39,039 bases of DNA. It comes from an uncultured Bacteroidales bacterium. Lineage in GTDB: Bacteria > Bacteroidota > Bacteroidia > Bacteroidales > UBA932. The notes under the pieces were generated by a model, which ran no database searches, was not told where the DNA came from, and saw only the letters and a list, made by a program, of their open reading frames with translations. Location of the stretch: contig UQWT01000014.1 in the NCBI GenBank assembly GCA_900544815.1, positions 1-39,039 of the forward strand, given 5' to 3'. This document shows, one piece after another, positions 33,063 to 39,039 of this stretch; the first letter of the stretch is position 1; each line of letters begins with the position of its first letter. Both the position numbers and the translations under genes were made by a program.

Positions 33063-34151
33063 ATGAAAGCATATAATTTTAATGCCGGCCCTTGCGTTTT
33101 ACCAAAGGAGGCTATTGAGTCTGCAATTGCAGCAATCAGAGATTTTGACAACACAGGGATAGGTATTCTTGAGATTTCTCACCGTACACCCGGTTGGGAG
33201 AGGATTATGTCTGAGACCTTCCAGCTGTGGAGAGATCTTTTGAATATTCCCGACAATTACGAGATTATTCTTCTTGGCGGTGGTGCTTCAACCCAGTTCT
33301 TTGAAGTTCCTGCCAACCTTTTGGAGAAGAAAGCAGCTTACCTTCAGACAGGTGTTTGGGCAAAGAAAGCTGCCAAAGAGGCTAAACTATTTGGCGAGGT
33401 TGAGATAGTAGCATCATCTGAGGACAAAAACTATACATATATTCCTAAAGGATATACCATTCCTACAGATGCAGACTATTTCCACATTACAACCAACAAC
33501 ACAATTTACGGTACAGAGATCAAAGAGGATATAGACTGCCCTATCACCTTAGTAGCAGATATGTCATCCGATATTATGAGCCGTCCTGTAGATGTTACAA
33601 AATACGGTATGATCTACGGTGGTGCACAGAAAAATGTTGGACCTGCAGGTGTAACTTTCGTTATTATAAGAAAAGACCTTCTTAACAAGGTTAGCCGCAA
33701 GAACCCTACAATGGTTAACTACGCAACACATTGTCCTGAGGAGGCTAAGAACAAATCTATGTTCAACACCCCTCCTGTATTCCCTATCTTTGTTATGCAC
33801 GAGACCCTTAAATGGGTTAAAGAGCAGGGTGGCGTAGCTGAGATGAACAGACGTAACAACGAGAAAGCCAACCTTCTATACGGCGAGATAGACAGAAACC
33901 CTATGTTCAAAGGTACAGCCGTTAAAGAGGATCGTTCAATAATGAACGTATGCTTTGTTATGGCTGAGGGTTATGAGCAGTACGAGCAAGAGTTCCTTAC
34001 ATACGCAAAGGCACAGGGAATGGTTGGAATTAAAGGACACCGTTCAGTTGGCGGATTCCGTGCATCTATCTACAACGCATGTACACTCGAGGCTGTTCAA
34101 GCACTTGTTAACTGCATGAGAGAGTTTGCAGAGTCTAAAGGTGTTAAATAA
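33063..34151 (+). CDS. serC: Phosphoserine aminotransferase
   Basis: A PLP enzyme that converts 3-phosphohydroxypyruvate and glutamate to phosphoserine. The 362-residue product begins MKAYNFNAGPCVLPKEAIE, has the ILEISHRTPGWERIM phosphate-site text, GGGASTQFFEVP, and the Schiff-base Lys190 in YGGAQKNVGPAG. The C-terminal HRSVGGFRASIYNA is typical. It is 17 bases upstream of serA, so the two steps of serine synthesis are coupled. Confidence 0.97.
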   Translation: MKAYNFNAGPCVLPKEAIESAIAAIRDFDNTGIGILEISHRTPGWERIMSETFQLWRDLLNIPDNYEIILLGGGASTQFFEVPANLLEKKAAYLQTGVWAKKAAKEAKLFGEVEIVASSEDKNYTYIPKGYTIPTDADYFHITTNNTIYGTEIKEDIDCPITLVADMSSDIMSRPVDVTKYGMIYGGAQKNVGPAGVTFVIIRKDLLNKVSRKNPTMVNYATHCPEEAKNKSMFNTPPVFPIFVMHETLKWVKEQGGVAEMNRRNNEKANLLYGEIDRNPMFKGTAVKEDRSIMNVCFVMAEGYEQYEQEFLTYAKAQGMVGIKGHRSVGGFRASIYNACTLEAVQALVNCMREFAESKGVK

Positions 34152-34168
34152 TTGAGGAGGATATAACA

Positions 34169-35089
34169 ATGAAAGTATTAGTTGCTACAGAAAAACCCTT
34201 CTCAAAAGTAGCAGTAGAGGGGATTAAAAAGATAGTAGAGGAGGCAGGCTACGAGTTTGCAGCCCTTGAAAAATATACATCTGCAGATGAACTTCTAAAG
34301 GCTGTTGCAGATGTAGACGCTCTTATAGTTCGTTCAGACAAGGTTACAAAAGATGTTGTAAACGCAGCAAAGAACCTTAAGATTGTTGTAAGAGCCGGTG
34401 CAGGTTTCGATAACTTGGATCTTGCAGCCTGCACAGAGAGAGGCATTGTTGCAATGAACACTCCAGGCCAGAACTCAAACGCAGTTGCAGAGCTTGCTAT
34501 CTGCTTTATGATCTATATGTCAAGAAACCAGCTAACCCCGGGCACAGGTTCTGAGCTTAAAGGCAAAACTCTTGGTATACAGGCATACGGCCACGTTGGC
34601 AGACTTGTAGCAGACCATGCAAGAGGTTTTGGAATGAAGATTATGGCATTTGACCCGTTTGTTCCTGCAGAGGCAATGGAGAAAGAGGGCGTTATTGTTG
34701 CCAAAGACCTTAAAGATCTTTATTCAAACTCTAACTTTGTTTCATTGCATATACCCGCAACAGAGCAGACCAAGAACTCTATTGGATACGACCTTCTTTC
34801 ACTTATGCCAAAGGGCGGTTGCCTTGTTAACACTGCCCGTAAAGAGGTTATCAACGAGGAGGGTCTTGTTAAAGCTCTTGAAGAGAGAGAGGATCTTAAA
34901 TATATCACAGACGTTGCAACTGCAAACCACACTGCAATAGCAGAGAAGTTTGGCAAACGTGTTTTTGGAACCCCTAAGAAGATGGGTGCCGAGACTGCCG
35001 AGGCTAACATGAATGCAGGTCTTGCAGCTGCAAGCCAGATTGTGGATTTCTTTAAGACCGGGAACAAGAAGTTCCAAGTAAACAGATAA
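34169..35089 (+). CDS. serA: 3-phosphoglycerate dehydrogenase, short type
   Basis: This oxidises 3-phosphoglycerate with NAD to start serine synthesis. At 306 residues it lacks the ACT and intervening domains of long SerA. The nucleotide loop is LGIQAYGHVGRLVADHA, with Ala in place of the first loop Gly, and NTARKEVINE carries the catalytic-site Arg. At the usual catalytic His position the sequence is GTPKKMGAETAEAN, so Lys270 replaces His. This matches the Lys-containing type III enzymes described from Entamoeba histolytica, so activity is expected. Confidence 0.94.
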   Translation: MKVLVATEKPFSKVAVEGIKKIVEEAGYEFAALEKYTSADELLKAVADVDALIVRSDKVTKDVVNAAKNLKIVVRAGAGFDNLDLAACTERGIVAMNTPGQNSNAVAELAICFMIYMSRNQLTPGTGSELKGKTLGIQAYGHVGRLVADHARGFGMKIMAFDPFVPAEAMEKEGVIVAKDLKDLYSNSNFVSLHIPATEQTKNSIGYDLLSLMPKGGCLVNTARKEVINEEGLVKALEEREDLKYITDVATANHTAIAEKFGKRVFGTPKKMGAETAEANMNAGLAAASQIVDFFKTGNKKFQVNR

Positions 35090-35128
35090 AAACTATCTAA
35101 AAGTATTAAAAATTTATAAAAAGATAAA

Positions 35129-36370
35129 ATGGTAAAAGTAAAACCTTTTGCAGCTATCAGACCTCCCAAGGCTATTGTAAAGGAGGTTGCTTCGCGTCCT
35201 TACGACGTTCTTAACTCACAAGAGGCTCAGGCAGAAGCAGGGGAGAAGTCCCTTCTTCATATCATTAAACCTGAGATAGACTTTCATCCTATCATAGACG
35301 AGCACTCACAGCCTGCATACGACAAAGCTGTTGAGAACTTTAAGAAATGGCAGGAGAGAGGCTGGTTAGTTCAGGATCCTGCAGAATACTACTATGTATA
35401 TGCCCAAACAATGGATGGACGTACCCAGTACGGTCTTGTTGTTGGTGCAAACGTAGAGGATTACCTTACAGGCAAGATCAAAAAACATGAACTTACCCGT
35501 AAGGATAAGGAGGAAGACAGAATGATTCATGTTAGAATCCAGAATGCCAACCTTGAGCCTGTTTTCTTTGCTTATCCCGACAACACCGAGATTAATGCTA
35601 TAGTAGAGAATGTTGTAAAGAGCAAACCTGCCGAGTACGACTTTGTGGCAGAGGATGGCTTTGGGCATCATTTCTGGGTAATAGACGACAAAAAGACCAT
35701 AGACAAGATAACCGAGATCTTTGCCGGCATCCCTGCATTCTACGTTGCAGACGGACACCACAGAACGGCTGCTGCCGCTCTTGTAGGCGAAGAAAAGAGA
35801 AAACAGAACCCTCACCACACAGGTAACGAGGAGTACAACTACTTTATGGCTGTCGTATTCCCCGAGAGCCACCTAAAGATCATAGACTACAACCGTGTTG
35901 TAAAGGATCTTAACGGAATGACTCCGGAGCAGTTCCTTGAGGCTCTTAAGAAAGATTTTGACGTTGTTGAGAAGGGTACAGAGATCTATAAACCTAATCA
36001 CCTTCACAACTTCTCTATGTATCTTGGCGGAAAGTGGTACTCATTGCAGGCTAAGCCGGGCACATACAACGATTCAGACCCTATTGGTGTTCTTGACGTT
36101 ACCGTCCTTTCTAATCTTGTATTTGACAAATTGTTGGATATTAAAGATCTTAGAACATCCAAGAGGATAGACTTTGTAGGCGGTATCCGCGGTCTTGGTG
36201 AGCTTAAGAAACGTGTAGATTCAGGAGAGATGGCTGCTGCATTTGCGCTGTATCCTGTTTCAATGAAACAACTTATAGATATTGCAGATACAGGAAACAT
36301 CATGCCGCCTAAGACTACATGGTTTGAACCTAAACTACGTAGCGGTTTGGCAATACATAAACTAAGCTAA
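35129..36370 (+). CDS. DUF1015-family protein
   Basis: A 413-residue member of DUF1015, found next to serC-serA in many Bacteroidota and Clostridia. Family segments include KPFAAIRPPKAIVKEVASRP at the N-terminus, YYVYAQTMDGRTQYGLVVG, the conserved FYVADGHHRTAAA (about residue 207), and IDFVGGIRGLGELKKRVDSG near the end. The biochemical role is unknown; gene context links it to serine metabolism. No signal peptide. It ends within an inverted repeat (36363-36395) ahead of the operon terminator. Confidence 0.9.
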   Translation: MVKVKPFAAIRPPKAIVKEVASRPYDVLNSQEAQAEAGEKSLLHIIKPEIDFHPIIDEHSQPAYDKAVENFKKWQERGWLVQDPAEYYYVYAQTMDGRTQYGLVVGANVEDYLTGKIKKHELTRKDKEEDRMIHVRIQNANLEPVFFAYPDNTEINAIVENVVKSKPAEYDFVAEDGFGHHFWVIDDKKTIDKITEIFAGIPAFYVADGHHRTAAAALVGEEKRKQNPHHTGNEEYNYFMAVVFPESHLKIIDYNRVVKDLNGMTPEQFLEALKKDFDVVEKGTEIYKPNHLHNFSMYLGGKWYSLQAKPGTYNDSDPIGVLDVTVLSNLVFDKLLDIKDLRTSKRIDFVGGIRGLGELKKRVDSGEMAAAFALYPVSMKQLIDIADTGNIMPPKTTWFEPKLRSGLAIHKLS

Positions 36371-36410
36371 TTCTTAATTACCACTAATTAGCTTACGGCT
36401 CATAAATTAA

Positions 36411-36459
36411 AGAGAAACCGGCCTCAAGTCACTTTGACTTTTCGGCCGGCTCTTTTTTT
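36411..36459 (+). terminator. Strong terminator of the serC operon
   Basis: AGAG-ACCGGCC pairs with GGCCGGCTCT, and inside it AAGTCA pairs with TGACTT around a 3-base loop. A run of seven T follows. A separate 10-bp inverted repeat (TAAGCTAATT, 36363-36372, with AATTAGCTTA, 36386-36395) overlaps the DUF1015 stop codon. Confidence 0.9.
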
Positions 36460-36645
36460 ATTAACACTGTTTCTATATACTATTCGTGAAAGTCCTTCAC
36501 ATGTCATAAATACCTCATTTCCTAAGCTCTCCAATTTTTTCGGAAGAACGAACTCTGCCTCACCTATAAAGGTGATACCATCATGCAATTTTATAGTTTC
36601 CAAATTTCTTATTTTGTAAGCAAAATTAGGCCTGCCACCCCTCTC
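36424..36645 (-). pseudogene. Fragment of a BspA-type leucine-rich-repeat gene
   Basis: The minus strand is open for 74 codons between a TAA (36646-36648) and a TGA (36424-36426) and carries BspA-like LRR text: FAYKIRNLETIKLHDGITFI, then LPKKLESLGNEVFMTCEGL and SRIVYRNSV. There is no start codon with a signal peptide and no C-terminal module. Its end runs into the serC terminator on the other strand. It looks like a leftover of an LRR gene, possibly related to the one at 38209-38988. Confidence 0.6.
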
Positions 36646-36648
36646 TTA

Positions 36649-36825
36649 GGTAGGATTATCACAGCTAAATGTAGGATTATCTTCACAACAACCTATCATT
36701 TTTTATATATACATTCAAAACGGTTTCACAATATGTAAAAAAACAATCTATATACTACCAATTATTTAAGACTATCAATTTTTATTTAGTAAAAGGTTAT
36801 ACTATATATATTGATACTATTTTTA
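36649..36825. other. AT-rich intergenic region upstream of the porin
   Basis: About 180 AT-rich bases with no convincing frame. It includes two short GTAGGATTATC-like direct repeats (36651-36661 and 36671-36681) and ends in the porin promoter. Confidence 0.35.
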
Positions 36826-36833
36826 TATCTTTG
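36826..36833 (+). promoter_or_regulatory. -7 box of the porin gene
   Basis: TATCTTTG matches TAnnTTTG, about 40 bases before the start codon. No good TTTG is seen 19-21 bases upstream. Confidence 0.5.
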
Positions 36834-36874
36834 CAAAAAGTTTACGCTTTAAACTACTTCTAAATAGTACAGAT

Positions 36875-38047
36875 ATGAACGAGAAATTATCGGGAAGAAA
36901 AATGAAATTAAAATCTTTATTGGGAACCGCGGTATTGCCGGTTATGCTATTATGCGCCGGTTCTGCTTCTTTAGTGGCAAGGGAGACGAGCTTTGTAATG
37001 GCAGCAGATTCTACGGTTGCAGGCTCTAACGTTGAAGAGAAAATTACCGACAAGCCTGCATATAAAATTACTCGTAAAGGGCTTGTAAAGGAGTTTACCG
37101 GCAATGATGGGGAGAGAAAGGAGCTTACGGTGTTCAAGCCCGAACTTGTGTTTAAGGGAAAGTATGAGGTGTTGACAGATAACGGACATCAGAGATTTTC
37201 TGTTAGAAATACGAGGGTTGGTTTTAGCGGAGAAATGAGCAGGCGATTTGTGTACAAATTTCTGTTGGAGTTGAGCAATAACGGGAACTTTAATGTATTG
37301 GATCTCTATTTTAAGTATAAGCCTACAGATAGATTGTCATTTACAGCAGGACAGGGGAGCTTGCCTTTATTTAACAGCTATACAATATCTCCAAATGCGT
37401 TGGATTTTGCAAACAGACCGTTTGTGGGCAAATTCTTTAATTCTACAAGGGATATTGGTATAACAGCGGAGTATGCAATAAAAAAGGATGGATTCCCTAT
37501 TACTGCTCAATTGGGTATATATAATGGTAAAGGTACAAATAAGGCTGAATGGAGTGAATCTCCTGCATACGGGGCAAGAATTGCTTTTGGAAGTATGAAC
37601 GAGGGACTCAGGATTACGGCAAAGGGCCTTAAGATAAAATCTTCAAAGGAGTCTGATAACTATATCTGGGGTGGTGATTTGCGCTATTTGAAGAGCAATT
37701 TTAAGGTTGAGACTGAGGTGATGGGAAAATATAACAAATTCAGCGGATTGCATCTGTTTTCATATTATGCACAGTTTTTCTACACTATTCCGGTGGAGAG
37801 TGGCTCGCTGCTCTCAGGTGTTCAACCTGCTCTAAGATGGGATCAGATTGGGGAGGAGACATTGGAGCGCGGTTTTGCCGTTAGCCGTATTACAGGAGGC
37901 GTTAACTTTAACCTAAAGACCGGAAACTACAAGACTGTCCTAAGGCTCAATTATGAGCACTTCTTCAACAAGGGGGAGATTTTGACTATTACAACGCCGG
38001 AAGATATGATGAATAAGGTTACGGCCGAGGTGATGTTCTGCTTCTAA
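36875..38047 (+). CDS. OprP/OprO-like (phosphate-selective porin type) outer-membrane protein
   Basis: A predicted 390-residue beta-barrel. A signal peptide (LLGTAVLPVMLLCAGSASLV) follows the start; ATG 36902 is an alternative start that trims nine residues. Barrel text characteristic of this porin family includes RNTRVGFSGEMSRRFVYKFL, NFNVLDLYFKYKPTDRLSFT, AGQGSLPLFNSYTISPNA and GITAEYAIKKDGFPITAQLG, and the protein ends in aromatic EVMFCF. The family name reflects distant P. aeruginosa members; ion selectivity here is unknown. Confidence 0.82.
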   Translation: MNEKLSGRKMKLKSLLGTAVLPVMLLCAGSASLVARETSFVMAADSTVAGSNVEEKITDKPAYKITRKGLVKEFTGNDGERKELTVFKPELVFKGKYEVLTDNGHQRFSVRNTRVGFSGEMSRRFVYKFLLELSNNGNFNVLDLYFKYKPTDRLSFTAGQGSLPLFNSYTISPNALDFANRPFVGKFFNSTRDIGITAEYAIKKDGFPITAQLGIYNGKGTNKAEWSESPAYGARIAFGSMNEGLRITAKGLKIKSSKESDNYIWGGDLRYLKSNFKVETEVMGKYNKFSGLHLFSYYAQFFYTIPVESGSLLSGVQPALRWDQIGEETLERGFAVSRITGGVNFNLKTGNYKTVLRLNYEHFFNKGEILTITTPEDMMNKVTAEVMFCF

Positions 38048-38092
38048 TGGCTTTGGCGTTGGCATTGGCTTTGGCTTTAGCTTTAGCGAAAA
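38048..38092 (+). repeat. Intergenic GGC-hexamer module after the porin
   Basis: GGCTTTGGCGTTGGCATTGGC, then CTTTGGCTTTAGCTTTAGC, starts right after the porin stop, in the sense orientation. One frame reads as (Ala-Leu)n and should not be taken as a gene. Confidence 0.75.
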
Positions 38093-38111
38093 GCATAGAT
38101 TATTTAAACAA

Positions 38112-38188
38112 ATTCATAAACAGTCTCTCTCTGTGCCAATCAACCGCTCCTTTGCTGATTGACAGGTCGTTCATAACTGTTTATGAAT
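38112..38188. repeat. Palindromic element, copy B (complete short form)
   Basis: Terminal arms ATTCATAAACAGT (38112-38124) and ACTGTTTATGAAT (38176-38188) are perfect over 13 bp. The inner CAATCA/TGATTG pair encloses a short loop. The core CTCTCTGTGCCAATCAACCG is shared with copies A and C. It sits between convergent genes, so it might also end transcription, but it has no T-tract. Confidence 0.7.
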
Positions 38189-38208
38189 CTGTTTTAAAGC
38201 TTATTCCT

Positions 38209-38988
38209 CTAAAGATTAGTATAAACATCAAAGAAGTAATCAACCCATTCCTCTTCTGTATAAGAACTACGCGATGAAGCCGGAATCAATAAAACGCCCT
38301 TTCCCTTGGTATAAACGGAGAAAACCATAATTCCTAATGAAGGGGCAACCTCTGCATGAGAATATACTATCTCCAAAGGTGTTGATCTAAAAGCCTCACT
38401 TCCTATATATTTCAGAGATGGAAGGAGAATAATCTGTTTTATGTTTGTTTGTTCAAAAGCCGATGCTTGAATTGAATTCAATTGAAGCGGAAGAGATACC
38501 TCTGTTAGATTCCTGCATCCTTCAAATGTTCTGGATTGGATAACTTTTAATGTGGTATCTCTCATATCAATTTTTTCTAAGTTTGTACATCCGGCAAAAG
38601 CCTGCATATCCATTGAACTTAAATTTAAAGGCAGTGCCAACCTATCCTTTGTAAGAGGATGAGAAAGGGAAACGCAATGATAAAAAGCTCTCTTTCCTAT
38701 AGATGTTATATTATTATGCCAATTAATGAACTTTAGACTTGCACATTCGTTGAACGTAGAGTCATTAAGTACTGCTACTCCGGCAGGAACAGTGAACTTC
38801 TTTAGGAATTTACACTCGCTAAAAGCACCCTTTCCAATATATGTAATCGCATCGTGTACAGAGATTCTTTCCAAATTGCCGCATTTTTGAAACGCATAAT
38901 CCGGCAACTTGGTTACAGATGAGGGTATAGTAATGGCGGTTATACTGTTACAAGCATTAAATTGACCTTCCCTGATTTTGGTTGACAC
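38209..38988 (-). CDS. BspA-type leucine-rich-repeat protein, N-terminus interrupted
   Basis: The 259-residue frame is a series of BspA/LRR_5 repeats of about 23 residues (ITIPSSVTKLPDYAFQKC, ITYIGKGAFSECKFL, FNECASLKFINWHNNITSIG and others). The C-terminal cap VYTKGKGVLLIPASSRSSYT is typical of surface LRR proteins in Bacteroidales. The only start is a GTG (38988) inside what looks like a repeat (SALKVSTKIREGQFNACNSI), and an in-frame TAA lies at 39001-39003. No signal peptide is present. The gene may be broken by that stop, or the true N-terminus may lie beyond the window. Confidence 0.65.
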   Translation of the reverse strand: MSTKIREGQFNACNSITAITIPSSVTKLPDYAFQKCGNLERISVHDAITYIGKGAFSECKFLKKFTVPAGVAVLNDSTFNECASLKFINWHNNITSIGKRAFYHCVSLSHPLTKDRLALPLNLSSMDMQAFAGCTNLEKIDMRDTTLKVIQSRTFEGCRNLTEVSLPLQLNSIQASAFEQTNIKQIILLPSLKYIGSEAFRSTPLEIVYSHAEVAPSLGIMVFSVYTKGKGVLLIPASSRSSYTEEEWVDYFFDVYTNL

Positions 38989-39039
38989 TTTTAGAGCGGA
39001 TTAACTAATATGGTTTACACTATCACTGACTGGGTTTAC

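Noticed and set aside
34970..34981. Lys instead of His at the SerA catalytic position as an inactivating change
   Set aside because: Type III phosphoglycerate dehydrogenases with Lys at this position are known to be active.
36434..36619. Plus-strand 61-residue frame after the serC operon
   Set aside because: It begins inside the terminator hairpin and is antisense to a recognisable LRR fragment.
38112..38188. Copy B as an ordinary bidirectional terminator
   Set aside because: There is no T-tract on either side, the stem is AT-rich, and the core is shared with copies that are not between convergent genes.
38047..38277. Plus-strand frame starting with an (Ala-Leu)n run
   Set aside because: The run is the translated hexamer module, the rest overlaps palindromic copy B and the end of the LRR gene on the other strand, and no family is recognisable.

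Overview
The window reads as chromosome of a Bacteroidota bacterium, most likely Bacteroidales. The signs are a SusC/SusD pair, promoters of the TTTG-N19-TAnnTTTG type, pyrB-pyrI and serC-serA-DUF1015 gene pairs, FadL-like and OprP-like outer-membrane proteins and a BspA-type leucine-rich-repeat protein. No tRNA, rRNA, CRISPR array, prophage or insertion sequence was recognised.

Layout. (1) 1-4100, minus strand: ribosomal genes rplC-rplD-rplW-rplB-rpsS-rplV-rpsC with their own promoter and a terminator-like hairpin directly after rpsC. The usual flanking genes rpsJ and rplP are not in place. (2) 4240-7582, minus: a PurF-like amidotransferase whose N-terminal nucleophile position is Ser, and a FadL-family outer-membrane protein behind a leader of three abutting hairpins. 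(3) 7650-12938, minus: a short exopolysaccharide module (DegT aminotransferase, Wza, Wzc, CpsB/YwqE). (4) 13087-13600, plus: a broken start of a DUF5117-type metalloprotease gene. (5) 13592-29800, minus: a large catabolic locus. In transcription order it holds a FadR-type GntR regulator, a sodium:solute symporter, an N-acetylneuraminate-lyase-family aldolase, SusC, SusD, a GH33 sialidase-like lipoprotein, a D-lyxose isomerase-family cupin, a metallophosphoesterase, a DUF4432 epimerase-like protein, an exported YhcH/NanQ-like protein and a xylulokinase-family kinase. (6) 30021-30323, minus: the remnant of a DUF2442/helix-turn-helix gene. (7) 30512-36460, plus: YigZ-pyrB-pyrI, then serC-serA-DUF1015, ending in a strong terminator. 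(8) 36424-39003: an OprP-like porin (plus) between two BspA-type LRR pieces (minus), one a fragment and one N-terminally interrupted.

The catabolic locus makes biochemical sense as one system. A surface lipoprotein sialidase and SusCD would release and import a glycan-bound ulosonic acid. An inner-membrane symporter would bring in the free acid. Anomerase-like proteins and the lyase would process it to pyruvate plus an aldose. The isomerase and the FGGY kinase would then handle the aldose. No ManNAc epimerase or ROK kinase is present, so the substrate may be a non-acetylated ulosonic acid such as KDN rather than Neu5Ac; this is inference. Two near-identical palindromes fitting the FadR-family operator (TTGTCAGACAA core) sit upstream of the regulator gene and upstream of the symporter, which points to one local regulon.

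Two layers of intergenic structure are not explained by genes. The first is a family of directional low-complexity modules made of GGCNTT hexamers, a purine-rich GTAAAGAGAG spacer and GCTAAA hexamers. They follow many genes from 5.7 to 38.1 kb, and their arms can pair in the sense RNA through G-U wobbles. The second is a palindromic element sharing a core (YCAATCAACYGCT) found three times, one copy a multi-stem structure of about 185 bp.
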